Source: Fremontodendron californicum
Taxonomy: Eukaryota; Streptophyta; Magnoliopsida; Malvales; Malvaceae
Direction: 5' to 3'
NCBI GenBank assembly: GCA_030761205.1
Contig: JAULJL010000004.1
Location: 22,479,172-22,543,171 of the forward strand
DNA length: 64,000 nucleotides
The notes under the pieces are model-generated. The model was given only the letters and a program-made list of their open reading frames with translations, ran no database searches and was not told the origin of the DNA. Shown here piece by piece: positions 45,550 through 58,083 of the stretch; the stretch's first letter is position 1, and each line of letters begins with the position of its first letter. The position numbers were made by a program, and so were the translations under genes.

Positions 45550-48500
45550 TGTCGCAACCTAAAAAATAACAAGTCTCATCGCAAGACTTTATTATTCGTT
45601 AAGCATGACATTAAAAAAAAAAACCGAGGAAAAGTCGACTTAATTCTTTTTAGAAAATGAAGGTTTTGAAAATTACCTTGAAAAAGACATGGAGTCGCCA
45701 CCAATCTCTTTTAGCAAGGTGTGATCGGCCACCTATTAAAACCTAGTTTTATAAAATATCTTAAAATTAATTAAAACATTTTTAAAACCAATTTCAAGTT
45801 TGCGTTTTAAACCAGAGAAATCAAAGAAGCGGGTTCGGGACATGGTTACGTGTGGGGAAGGATTAGCACCCCCATAACGCCCGTATAAAATGGTACCTTA
45901 TTAATCGTGTGTTATCTCAAGTCTCGATAAAAAAATGGGTTTTAAATTTCGTATTTCAAGTTAACTCCCAATTTAAAGAAAAATAATTCCATTTTTATTT
46001 GAAATAATCCAAAAATTCAAAATTTTCCTATATTCTCCAACAAACGTGGCAAAATATAGAAATTTTTATTAGTTTGGAAAACTTTTTGAATCATTCTCGT
46101 TTTCAAGAAGATATTCCGTTATTAATGATAATTGATGATATCCTTCCCAGCAAACCCGGCAGAAAACTCATGAATTATTTTAACTCGGGAATATCTTTAT
46201 TTTATTAAAAACCATTACCTTTTTTAAAATATTTTAAAAAATATGAATATGAATATGTGTGACATAAATAAAATGACATAGCAAAGTCTAGATAATATAA
46301 TGCAACCTAAATGGTATGATATAATTTAAATGTCATAGCATATTTTAAATGAAATGAAATATCCTAAGTCATATGATATATTCAAAATGAAATGAAATGA
46401 CCTAGATAACATAATATATTCTATATGAAATGAAATATCCTAAGTCACATGATATATTCTAAATGAAATGAAATATCCTAAGTGACATAATATGTTCTAA
46501 ATGAAATGAAATCACCTAGGTAACATAATATATTCTATATGAAATGAAATGACCTAGGTAACATAAAGTATTCTATATGAAATTAAATATCCTAAGTCAT
46601 ATGATATATTCAAAATAAAATGAAATGACCTAGATAACATAATATATTCTATATGAAATGCAATATCCTAAGTCACATGATATATTCTAAATGGAATAAA
46701 ATGATTTAAATGACACGGCAAATATAAATGATATGACATATAATCTAAATGATATGAAATGACATGAAACATGAAATAATGCTAACATATAATATGCATG
46801 AAAATAAAAATAATAATGCATGAACATAGTATATGCTAAATAATATGACAAAAATAACTAAATAAAAAGCATAGGATATCATCAAAATATTCAAAACCAT
46901 ATAATAAACAACATAACATAAAAAATATAAATAAAAAATAATAACAACACCATGGAAATTATCATAGCAAAATCACATATTATATAGTATGCATGAACAT
47001 GGAAAATGCAATGCATGAGAATGTATTTTTTCCTTTAATTAAGGAAATCCGTATATCTAAAAAGATATCTGGCTACCTTAGGAAAATATATCAAATTAAA
47101 TATTCTAAAATCAAAATACTTTGTGATTGTTTGAAAACAATTTTGGAAAACTTAGATTAAAAGATAAAAACCTAGCTAAACCCTTTTTAAATGGCTCTAA
47201 TTTCCTAAGTTTAAAATCCGGGACTTGATCACCCTTAACCCGAGGTTTATAAAAATCATTTGTAGAGCTTAAAAAGGTTTAGAAATTACCCTAAGATAGT
47301 AGCTAAACTTCAATTTTCTTTAAATTCAAATCTGACTCCACTGTCCAGTTTTAGAACACGATTTTGTAACCTATTTTAAAAAATTCAAAAACATCTAAAA
47401 AAAATACTAGAGACTCATAACATGTAAAAATACACGGGGAAAAATTTTCTTAATTTTCTGGTTAAAGATAACTGCCCAGAAAAATCGGGAAAGTATGATT
47501 ACTGGGTGAAAAAACTGTTTTGCCAAAACACATTTTTTTGCCTTTGATAAAATCATTTAAAAATCAAAGTAAAAATGTTAGAGACTCTCCTAAAGACTCA
47601 CGAACAGTAGCTAACACTTTTGAAAAGTTAGGCAAAAATTGGCTAAGTAAAAAAATCACAAAGGTAGAATAATCAATTTGACAACTCTTTAATTTTCCAC
47701 AAGTATGCTCAAAATGAGCATGACTTTGAACCATTGATTGGTCTAAGTCATAAATCATGTGGCCATGACATGAAATGCATGAAAATACAGCAAATATGAT
47801 GTATGAAATGCATGATTTAAAACCTAAATAACATGTAAAATGCATGGCTTCCATAAAATGACCTAGACCTAACATGGCATTTAATGTAACCTAGGTCTAA
47901 AATGCATGATAATGCAAGCACAACCTAAAGCTAAAAAATGCATGGAAAATACAAAAACATATAGCATACTTAAACAAAATGCACAACAATATATCATGGA
48001 AATGAAAACCTATCAACTAGCATAATAAAAATGCACACATAAAGCATAAGAGAGGGGTAGCCAAATGGTCCATATGGACATGGCATTTTCACAAACACTT
48101 AACACACTAAAATGTATAGCTAAAGAAAAATACTTAAATCATGCAAATATAAAGTAAAGGCGTGAGAACCAATAAGCATTTTCACAAACACATGGATTAA
48201 CAAAATGTAAAACAAACTTAAACACTTTGAAAATAGAAAATCAAAGATGCAAGACAAATAAAATAAACTTGATAACAAGATAAAAAAAAAACTCAACAAT
48301 GGACACAAGCAAGCAACCAAATCAAAACAAGATTCATATTTATGTATTTTAAGAAGTTTTGAAGCATCAAAACTTGTTAAATACCATGAATAACATGAAA
48401 TAAAAAAGCAAACAGCAACTACACAAAATCAATAGGCCATTCGGCCACCCCTTTAAATCATGAAAAAAAATTCTCAAAGCTTTTTCCAAGAAAGTATAAA

Positions 48501-50452
48501 GAAGAACTTAAAGGAGAAATTAAAGGAGAAACTTAAAAACACTTATTTAAAAAGGAAAATCAAAAGAAACTCACCAAAATAGGAATCAAAACAGCAAATC
48601 AAGAATAGAAAATCAAGGAAAGTGCAAGAGTATGGTACTTAAAGCAACCTCTAGAAGCTAGATTGCAAGCTTTTTCTCTTCTAACTTTCTTTTCTTTTCT
48701 TTTCTAAACTTTTCTTTTCGCCTTTCAAAAATGGAGAGCATTCAGCAAAAATCAGCATATGAATAGAGTGAAAATGAAAGAGAGAACCCCTCCCCCCTTG
48801 TAGTGGCCGGCTAGCTCCTTGGAAGAACCTAGGAGGTTCTAAAATTTTTTTCAACAAATTTGATCCTATAGCCTTCAATCCAAGATGCCTTCTATGTAGG
48901 ATTGTCACTCTTAGATTAGAATCATCAGCCCTTGAATTATGATGTCATAAAGAGGTCATAAATATATTCTCTCTCCAACCATTGGTCCATGTGTTGCAAA
49001 TTCAAAGGCTTGATCACAAAAATAACTACCTTCCTCTTCATTGTTGCCCTTTTGATTAAAAATCAGAAAATATCTACCCACCATTGGGCCTTGGCCGACT
49101 GACCCTTCCTCTTCCAGCCCATGCTTCAATTTTTTTAAAAACAAAAAAAGGCCTTTTTCGGTTTCTTCGATAAAATAACCTTTTTGCCCCCCGAACATAA
49201 ATAAATAGCAAACAAACTCCAAATTCAAAAATTATTTTTCTAATACTTATAAAATAATAAAAAACTGAATTCTGGAGGATTTCAAAATTTTTCGAGCCCA
49301 TTTGCTATTTATTTTGATTTTTTCTTCCAAAATTGCCCTTTTGTGTTCCCAAACTTTACATTTTTTAAACGAGCTCCAAATACAGATTTTTATTCACCAA
49401 TCTCTTCCAAATAATTTAAAATTATGATCTGGAAGTTTTCATAATTTTTGGAACACATTTGGTATTTTTTCGAGATTTATCTGCTTGAATTACTACATGG
49501 TAGGCCCGGGATTCGGCCATTTTGCAAACGAACTCCTAATCAAGATTTTTCTTTTCCAATCTCATAGAAATAATTTAAGAAAATGATCAGTTAATTTTCA
49601 GAATTTTTGGAGCTCGTTTAGTATTTTTTTTGGGATTTTTCCTTTTGAATTTTTACATAGGGGACCGGGATTTGGCCATTTTGCAAACGAACTCCAAATC
49701 CAAATTTTCTTTCACCAATCTCTTTGGAATGATTTAAGAATGAGATCTGAAATATTTTAGAATTTTTGGAGTTCATTCGCTATTTTTCCTAAATTTTCCA
49801 ATTTTGCCCTTTTGCCTCCGAAACCGGTTTTGCTCAAAACAAGTTCGATTTTCAGATTTTCTTCAAACTGAGCCTTGGTCTATCCTTGTTTAATCACTCC
49901 TCATCAATTAGGAGCTTTAGTCTTACCGAATCGGGTCATTTCTGTAATTCTTCCAAATTTCACCAAAAACCTTAATTCTCGGTTTTCTTCTAAATTGACT
50001 TTTCTTTCAATTTTTCTTTCAAGTAGCTTCTCCATTACCCGTAGTCAATTCTTATCTTTCATTTGGAACCTTCAATTTTGAGCAATTTGATCGGTTAAGC
50101 ATTTTCCCCAAATTTCTCGAACTAGGGTTTCCTTTCTACTGAATCTCCGTAACCTAACTTTCGAACGCCATATCTTTCAATGTAGACCTCGGATTATCAA
50201 AATTCTTTCACCATTTTTCAATTGAACTTCAAATCTTGATTTTAAAAGTGGGTTGACTTTTTTAGTAGTTGACTTTTCAGGGTTGATTTTTTGGGGTTGA
50301 CTTTTTCAAGTTTGACTTTTTATGCTCGCCTTCTTAGACTAAGTCTCGGAGTACCATCTGCAGGACGAAAAAAGTCTTTTTACATTCTGAAACATTAATT
50401 TAGGAAGAAAACATACCTGTTTTAGTGGTCCGGACAAAATTAGGTATCTACA
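45550..50452 (-). repeat. E4 3' LTR (4903 bp)
   Basis: Starts TGTCGCAACC and ends ggtatctaca. Contains a ~38-bp array (46330-46700), diverged 157-bp-type units (49200-49790) and the second primer-binding-site-like word at 45690-45700. No coding is supported. Confidence 0.92.
46330..46700. repeat. ~38-bp tandem array in E4 3' LTR
   Basis: About nine units of aaatgaaatgaaatatcc plus taagtcacatgatatattct. Variants have cctaggtaacataatatatt. The same array is in the 5' LTR at 62790-63150. Confidence 0.83.
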
Positions 50453-50453
50453 G

Positions 50454-50467
50454 CTGCCCCTCTTTGG
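50454..50467 (-). other. E4 polypurine tract
   Basis: Minus strand CCAAAGAGGGGCAG, one base before the LTR. Confidence 0.88.
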
Positions 50468-50759
50468 CTATTGCTGAGAATCAGGAATCAGGCAAAGATA
50501 AACAAATACTTAATTTTGTCCGGTTAATGAAATCATATGTGAAGAAAAGGGGGAAGGGATTTTCACTCACTTCCATTCTTCATTCATCGTTCACTTTTTT
50601 TTTTGTTGAAAAAATTTGTAAATAGAAGATATTGTCCTTAAATTGAATTCCCTGACTAATCAAGGCTCAATCCGTCTTAAGGAAACGAGTTCGATTTACA
50701 AGAGAAGAAAAGACCTCGACGATGGTCTCGGGGGCTTAGCCTGTCTTGTGCTAAGTTGT

Positions 50760-51075
50760 GTTTAAAATTCTGGGTATCTCCTCCAGAAGCTTCGGCTATC
50801 ACCACCAAAGACTTGCTCAAGCAAATGTAAAACTCTGGATATCTCCACCAGAGGCTTTGGCTATCACCACGAAAGACTTGTTCACTTTTAAAACTGAAAA
50901 ACTTTGGATATCTCCATCAGAGGCTTTGGTTATCACCACCAAAGACTTGTTCATTGTTTAAAACTGTAAAAACTCTGGAAACTTGTGCCTGGAGGTCTTA
51001 AGAATGGTGCCCAGAGGTTTTAAAAATGGTGCCCAGAGGCCTTAAAAATAGTGCCCGGAGTCCTTACCCATGATG
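50760..51075. repeat. Short tandem repeats in E4 3' UTR (about 68 bp x3, then about 21 bp x4)
   Basis: Three units contain tctggatatctccaccagag, gctttggctatcaccac and aaagacttg. Then come four short units of gaggtcttaagaatggtgcc type, the same words that form the 80-bp repeat of E2. Confidence 0.82.
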
Positions 51076-51076
51076 A

Positions 51077-51640
51077 AAATACCTTGACGACAGTCTAAAG
51101 GCTCGACTCATTTGATAAACAGAATGAATTCGATTTAAAACAAAAGAAAATACATCGACGATGGTCTCAAGGCTCGACTCATTTGATAAAACAAAATGAA
51201 TTCGATTTAAAACAAAAGGAAATACCTTGACGGTGGTCTCAAGGCTCGACTCATTTGATAAAACAGAATGAATTCGATTTAAAACAAAAGGAAATACCTC
51301 GACGGTGGTCTCAAGGCTCGACTCATTTGATAAAACAGAATGAATTTGATTTAAAACAAAAGGAAATACCTCGATAGTGATCTCAAGGCTCGACTCATTT
51401 GATAAAACAAAATGAATTCAAATTTAAAACAAAAGGAAATACCTCGACGATGGTCTCAAGGCTCGACTCATTTGAGAAGCAGAACGAGTACGTTTTAAAA
51501 CAAAAGGAAATACCTCGACGGTGGTCTCAAGGCTCGACTCATTTGATAAAACATAATGAATTTGATTTAATACAAAAAAGAAAAAATACCTCGACGATGG
51601 TCTCAAGGCTCGACTCATTTGAGAAGTAGAAGGAGTTCAA
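51077..51640. repeat. 72-bp minisatellite in E4 3' UTR, eight copies
   Basis: Unit: aaggaaatacctcgacggtg, gtctcaaggctcgactcatt, tgataaaacagaatgaattc, gatttaaaacaa. Copies start at about 51077, 51145, 51219, 51291, 51361, 51432, 51504 and 51582. Low-copy relatives of the unit stand at 1549-1730 in E1 and 25390-25440 in E2. Confidence 0.92.
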
Positions 51641-53189
51641 TTTGGGGAAGCCAAAGTTTTCTTGATTCCTGCAATGTTAGCTAAATGCAATAATGAGAAT
51701 GACATGCTTTGCAAATGCTTGTATGTTTCTAAAGAATGAATGCAATCAAATGATTGTGTCATGATTTATAATCCATGGTTTCTTTCAGGTTCACAGATTA
51801 TCCGACTTCATGACGGAATCTTCAATTGTTCACTGATGCCCCACGTAAGGAATCCTTCACTCAAGATAACTTGTCAAACAGTCTCAGTTTCTGACTTTCG
51901 CTGAAATTTACAAATTTTCTGACTTCATGATGGAGTCTCCAACACGTTCACTATTTTCTTTTACTTGGTGAACTTTCCATCAAGATTAGTGGTTTCCAAA
52001 CTTTTTCTAATATTTAAATCTATTCCTTAGTAATACTCTAAATTTCTTTATTTAAAGACTTTTATGCTTACTAATCATCATTCAATCTTATAACAAATAA
52101 GATGCAATTTCAAAAATGTATGAAAGAACATATGACACAAGCAAGATGTCATGAAAAGGATAACAAGAATTTATTGCAACAAATGTTTTTTAAAATTGTA
52201 AAAGTGAATATCAAGGATATATGAAACAAATGTAATGTTATAGGTTATAGATGCCCTGGATGCGGAATATCTTGGACCCCTCCTTTTTCAAACCATTTGA
52301 AATTTCTCTTGAACAAGCAATTTACTTGGGTAACACTTCGGCTTCCGTAGTTACGTCAGACTGAGTTGTTCCCCTTTCCTCTAATTATCAAATACTTTCT
52401 CCCCTTTACACGGAGCATTGATTCAAACCTTAGTCAGTACTTGAGCCTCCCTTTGCGGGTTTTCAACTAAAGTGTCCCTCTTTTGGTATTAAGTCACCCT
52501 TTGCGGGTTTTCGGCTTAAACCTCTCCTTTTACATTCTTTTTTCATATTCATTTTTTTGTTTTCTCTTTTTTTCTTCTATTCTACCATGCATATGAGAAT
52601 TCTAAATGCTTCCAAGGTAAAAATATCAATTCAAAAGATGGGATGAATTCTGAGAATAACCTTTCAAATTAAATATCCATGCTTGATCAAAATGGGCTTT
52701 TAAAGCACGTAATATAGGCCAAGGCTCAGGTTTAGAAAGAAAGGATAAATAGGCCCAAAATGTGTTTAAAGGTGATTGGATCAAGGATCATTTCTTGAGG
52801 AGAGTTCATTCTTGAAACATTTGTCCTTTTTTGGACTTTCTTTTCTTTTTTGTTTTGTTCGCTTTCATTTGCCATTCTTTGATTTCACATTTTTCAATGG
52901 CTCTCTTTTTGCCATGATTTTTTATTTTTATTTTTCCTTGCATTTACCCTCCAGTGTAGAGGGTGATCCTTGATCAAGGTTTAAAGAAAGAAATAATTCC
53001 TAAGGCTCAAAGGGATGACTAAGGATAATTTCTTCTCAGTGAAAGGAATATGAAAGATGGCCATTCATCATATCAAGCATGAATATTCTCATTAAAAAGC
53101 AATCCACAGGGGAGATAGATATATAAAATTTCCATTTTTACACTTGGAATCATTCGAATTTCCATGTGCACAGCATCACACTTTTTTTT
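51641..53189 (-). other. E4 3' untranslated region
   Basis: Aligns with E1 2061-3669. No coding is supported. Confidence 0.75.
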
Positions 53190-54440
53190 TCATGCATAAT
53201 ACTTCTTTAGTTCATCAGCATTTAAGGGATTTCTGAAATCCTCCCCGTCCATCTGAGTTAGAATCAATGCTCCTCCCGAAAAAGCTCTTTTTACCATATA
53301 GGGTCCTTCCCAATTTGGAGCCCATTTTCCTCGCGAATCCTTCACTATACGGAGAATTTTCCTCAGTACCAACTCCCCCTCTCGGAACTGTCTGGGACGA
53401 ACCTTCTTGTTGTGGGCTCGAATCATCCTTTTATGATGCAACTGCCCATGACAAATTGCTTTCAATCTTTTCTCCTCAATGAGATTCAGCTGTTCATAAT
53501 GAGCTCTAACTCATTCTGCCTCTTCTAGGCCAACCTCCATCAAAACCCAAAGTGAAGGGATTTCAACTTGAATAGGTAGCATCGCTTCCATCCCGTATAC
53601 CAAGGAAAATGGTGTTGCCCCTGTAGATGTGCGAACTGAGGTACGATATGCATGAAGAGCAAAAGGAAAGATCTCATGCCAATCCTTATACATATCATTC
53701 ATCTTCTCAACAATCTTCTTGATGTTCTTGTTAGCTACTTCTACTGCCCCATTCATCTTTGGACGGTAAGGTGCCGAATTATGATGTGTGATCTTGAACT
53801 GAGTACACACTTCTTTCATCATCTTATTGTTCAAATTGAGAGCATTATCTGAAATAATTCTTGCTGGCAACCCATAACGGCATATGATTTCTTTCTTAAC
53901 AAATCTGCATACCACCGACTTTGTTACATTCGCATAGGAAGCAGCTTCTACCCATTTTTTGAAATAATCTATGGCCACCAAGATGAAACGATGTCCATTT
54001 GAAGCCTTCGGGGTAATAGGCCTAATCATATCCATTCCCCACATTGAAAATGGCCATGGTGAAGTCATGACATGGAATGGAAATGCCGGCATATGGATCT
54101 TATCCGCATATATCTGGCATTTATGGCACTTCCGGGAATAACTGATACAATCTCCTTGCATTGTCAACCAATAATACCCTGCCCTCATAATCTGCTTAGC
54201 AAGCATGTGACCATTAGCATGAGTGCCACATATCCCTTCATGGACCTCTTCTATAATTCTCCGAGCTTCGACAGATCCGACACATCTCAATAAGACTTGG
54301 ACTTTTCCTTTCTTGTAGAGAATCTCACTATCTAGAACAAAACCCATTGCTAGCCTTCTCAAAGTCCTTTTGTTATTTTATGTTGCTTGTTCTGGATACT
54401 GTTGACTATTGATGTACTGCAAGATGTCATTATACCAAGG
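53190..54440 (-). pseudogene. E4 integrase, nearly complete
   Basis: Inserts cDNA into host DNA. In the main open piece (53511-54362, 283 residues) the zinc-binding region has His41, His48/52, Cys79 and Cys82. The catalytic triad is Asp111 (WGMDM), Asp172 (ISDN) and Glu208 (GAVE), so the last spacing is 35 residues, as in functional integrases. After a single TGA at 53511-53513, where the flanking frame simply continues, comes the C-terminal domain (REGELVLRK, KWAPNWEGPYMVKRAF), ending DELKKYYA then stop at 53190. The TGA most likely replaces a Trp codon by a G-to-A change. Confidence 0.9.
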
Positions 54441-54529
54441 GAGGCCATCTACTTCTTCTTCAATACTCAGAAAGTGGGCAGGAGACTCATATATACTCAT
54501 CTTATTGGCACAACTTTAGCCCTTTCATT

Positions 54530-54916
54530 CACTTTAAACATTGATGACAAAGTAGCCAGAGCATCTGCCATTCGATTTTCTTCTCGAGGGAAGTAATTGA
54601 AATTCACTTCTTCAAATTCCTCCAATATACTCAGTATGAGTTCTCGGTATCGGATTAGCTTTGTATCTCGGGTTTCCCATTCTCCCTGTAACTGGTATAT
54701 CACTAGGGCTGAGTCTCCGAAAACTTCCAATACTTTGATCTTTCTGTCCACTGCAGCACGAAGGCCCATAGTACACGTTTCATACTCGGCAGTATTACTT
54801 GTACAATCAAAATCCAATCTAGTAGTGAAAGGATAATAATCTTCTTCTGGGGATATGAGGACTACACCAATTCTGTGCCCCATGGCATTGGATGCACCAT
54901 CAAAGAACATTTTCCA
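54530..54916 (-). pseudogene. E4 archaeal-type RNase H
   Basis: Second RNase H domain of the Tat lineage, in one open piece with the end of the first RNase H (54497-55261, 254 residues). Catalytic residues are Asp121 (FFDGAS), Glu159 (NTAEYE), Asp183 (FGDSAL) and Asp233 (NRMADALA); all four are present. A 1-bp deletion at about 54500 shifts the frame before the linker to integrase. As a domain it would be intact if expressed. Confidence 0.88.
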
Positions 54917-56647
54917 TACTTTCTTCTTCAGGGGAGCCTCATCTGCTTGCGAAACATATATCAAATCTTCATCTGGGAAGTCAAAGTTCAACGGCTCATA
55001 ATCTTCCACTGCTCGACTTGCTAAGAATTCAGCCACTGCACTGCCCTTGATAGCTTTCTGACTTACATATACAATATCGTATTCTAACAATAAAACCTGC
55101 CATCTTGCTGTTCTCCCTGATAAAGAAGGTGCTTCCAACATGTCCTTGATTGGATCTAGCTTGGCAATCAACCACGTTGTGTGGTACAACATGTACTGTC
55201 TGAGTCTTCGAGCAGTCCAAGCTAAGGCACAGCACAACTTTTCTACCGATGAATATTTCAACTCATAATCTGTGAACTTCTTGCTAAGATAGTAAATCGC
55301 CTATTCTTTCTTTCCAGTCTCATCAAGCTGCCCCAAAACACAACCCATGGATCTCTCAAATACTGATAGATACAATATCATTGGTTTATCCAGAACAGGT
55401 GGCATTAATACTGGTCGGTTTGATAGATAATGCTTAACCTTTTCAAAAGTGATCTGGCATCCTTCATCCCATTCTCCTGGATCACGTTTCTGAAGTAACT
55501 TAAATATTGGATCACATTTATCGGTTAACTGAGAAATAAACCAAGCAATGTAATTCAATCTCCCCAGAAAGCCTTTTACTTCTTTTTGAGTACGTGGAGG
55601 TGGCAAATTCTGAATGGACTTCACTTTATCCAGGTCAATCTCAATTCCCCTTTTGCTGACGACAAAACCAAGCAATTTTCCCGAGGTGACTCCGAAAGTG
55701 CATTTTGCCGGATTTAGCTTGACTCGAAAATTTCTTCGTTGTTCGAAGAGCTTTTTAAGATTTGCAATATGCTCCTCTTCTCCTTGTGACTTTGCAATCA
55801 TATCATCAACATAGACCTCAATTGCCTTATGCATCATATCATGAAACAAGGTCACCATGGCTCTCTGATATGTTGTCCCAGCATTCTTCAACCCAAACGG
55901 CATTACCTTGTAGCAGAATGTTCTCCACCTTGTGAAAAATGTGGTTTTCTCCATATCTTCCGATGCCATCTTAATCTGATTATATCCCAAGAATCTGTCC
56001 ATGAAAGAAAATAAAGAACTCTTCACCGTATTATCCACCAGAGTATCGATATGGGGTAAAGGGAAATTATTTTGGGGCTAGCCTTGTTCAAATCTCTGTA
56101 ATCAACGCACATCCGCACCTTGCCATCCTTCTTTGGTACTGGAACAATATTTGTCACCCATTCTGGATATTTTGCCACCTCTAAAAATCCAGCTTCAAAT
56201 TGTTTCTTCACCTCCTCTTTTATCTTTAACAGCATGTCTGGCCTTATTCTTCTTAACTTTTGCTGAATTGGCTTGCACTCTGGCCTTAAAGGGAGCTTAT
56301 GAACCACAATATCCGGATCCAACCCTGGCATGTCTTTGTAAGACCATGCAAATACATCCACATATTCCCAGAGCAAAGCTATCAATTCACCCTTTATTGA
56401 TGATGACAATGAAGTCCCGATTTTGACTTCCTTTATCTCTTCACCATTTCCCAGATTTATCATTTCCAATAATTCCTTATGAGAAAGTACTTGTTTCTCC
56501 TCTTGTTCTATTTTCCTTAATAGATCCATAGGTAGACCATAATCCTCAATATCTTCGTTAGCCTCAAAATCACCAGTGCAAATGGGTCTTTCAAAATCAA
56601 TTTCAGAATTATTGACATGAAGGTCCTCATATTCCGCATCCATACAC
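54917..56647 (-). pseudogene. E4 reverse transcriptase and first RNase H
   Basis: The exon begins at the putative acceptor, reading CMDAEYEDLHVNNSE. The N-terminal linker and RT fingers (WEYVDVFAWSYKDMPGLDP, KKDGKVRMCVDYRDLN) are in the piece 56023-56712. A frameshift at about 56075 separates it from 55301-56038, which has FLGYNQIKM, MPFGLKNAG and YVDD (residues 76-79). The first RNase H reads ILYLSVFERSMGCVLGQ: the expected Asp is Ser, so it is catalytically dead, as known for Tat elements. A single TAG at 55301-55303 (Gln in E1) lies between the RT and RNase H pieces. Confidence 0.9.
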
Positions 56648-56865
56648 CTGTAAATAGGTAAGGAAGAAACAATATAGGAAAATATATATAATAAAAGCAA
56701 AATAAATAGCATAAATGAAAGAATATGGACACATCAATATGAATAAAATGCATCGTGCTTGTTATTTATTGAATGAAAATGTTTAAACAAAAAGCCCCTT
56801 ACAGAAAAAAGACTTTTAATATCTCTGGGTAAGGATAATTAAGATTTTTTTTTAAAGCATTACTT
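56648..56865 (-). other. E4 putative intron between protease and RT (218 bp)
   Basis: Minus strand donor gtaatg at 56865 and acceptor ctatttacag ending at 56648, with a T/C-rich tract before it. Upstream codons end SIP plus two bases; splicing joins them to give SIPK then CMDAEYED in one open frame and removes an in-frame TAA at the donor. E1 has the same borders at 7112-7310. Confidence 0.55.
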
Positions 56866-58083
56866 TGGAATAGACTTAAAAACTATGGGCAACTTGGTCG
56901 CACTCCAATTGGTCAGTCTATTTCCTGGTGGACAAGGTCGCACCATCCAGTTCGCATTGTCACTTTCTATTCCTTCCTTCCAAGTCATGCAAATCACCAT
57001 ATCCTGTATTTGCCCACCCTTATTCACATGGAACTTTTCAAAAGCTTGCTCGATCATTATGAGTACATCTTCTGAATTCTTTTCTTCGAATAGAAAACCA
57101 GCAGAGCGAACGCTGTGAAAGATTGGTGGAAAAGTCATAGGCTCCCACTCAATATTCATACCCGTGAGATGGGCCATCCTCCTTTGTCGGTTCTTTTCAA
57201 CTTGCTTCCTCTTCTCATGGGCTTTTGGAAGATACCCTAAGCCAAATCAATCTTTCTTTCCCACTACTTCCATTGCTCGGGCCATCCCTTAAAGATATTT
57301 TCCAAGACCTTTTCCAGCCCTACAGCCCTTTCCCACTGTAGTTCTTATTCCTAGCCTTGTGTTCTTAAACAACCTTGGTTTTGGAATTTTTCGTCCTTCA
57401 GTGATGAAAATCGCATTTACAAATTCCAAAGACCGAAAGAAACATTTTACGACATCTTCATTGGGTTCAACATAAGGAGATTCAGTAGATGCAGAGGCTA
57501 TTATGTCCTCTTCTCCTGATATAGTGACCAAACGGCCCTTCATCACAAATTTTAGCTTTTGGTGGAGAGATGAGGGTACAGCCCTTGCTGAATGTATCCA
57601 CGGCCTTCCCAACAAGCAATTATAGGATGGATTAACATCCATGACCTGAAAGTTCACCGTATAGGTGCATGGGCCTATCTCCAAAGAAACCTCAATAGTT
57701 TCTATTACCTCTCTCCTAGTACCATCAAAAGCTCTGACTACTATGCAACTCGGTAACATATAAGACATATCAACTGGCAACTTAGACAGGGTTGCCAAGG
57801 GCATTACATTTAATGAAGAACCATTATCCAGAAGCACCCTTGGTAGTATGTGCCCCTTGTAGGTGGTTGTTATGTGAAGAGCCTTTGTGGACCCAATACC
57901 ATTGGGTGGTATTTCATCATAACTGAAATGTATATGGTCGTTTGCCGCAATGTTTCCCACCAACCTATCTAATTTTTCTACCGATATGTTGTTAGCCACA
58001 TATGCCTGATTCAACACTCTCAACAGGGCATTTCTGTGTGGCTCCGAGTTTAATAGCAAAGATAAGATGGAGATTCTTGCTGG
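56866..58083 (-). pseudogene. E4 aspartic protease with G-patch-like tail
   Basis: Processes Gag-Pol. The open piece 57289-58059 (256 residues) has the active-site motif LLDNGSSLNV at residues 76-85 and a conserved VMDVNPSYNCLLGRPWIHS further on. After ITEGRKIPKPRLF comes GKGCRAGKGLGKYL, a glycine-rich G-patch-like motif, then a stop at 57289. The frame continues to the segment 56860-57177 (MAHLTGMNIEWEPMTF...), which ends at the intron donor. Asn replaces the usual Thr/Ser after the catalytic Asp, as in related plant elements. Confidence 0.85.

Noticed and set aside
45830..45870. gggttcgggac words in the LTRs resembling a tRNA B box
   Set aside because: No cloverleaf can be drawn around them. 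They are part of a block conserved in all LTRs.
49074..49301. Small open frames in the LTRs of E2 and E4
   Set aside because: Short, not conserved between paired LTRs, and overlapping LTR repeat units.
51077..51640. Regular repeats that could be mistaken for a CRISPR array
   Set aside because: Units are contiguous with no unique spacers, and the context is a plant retrotransposon.
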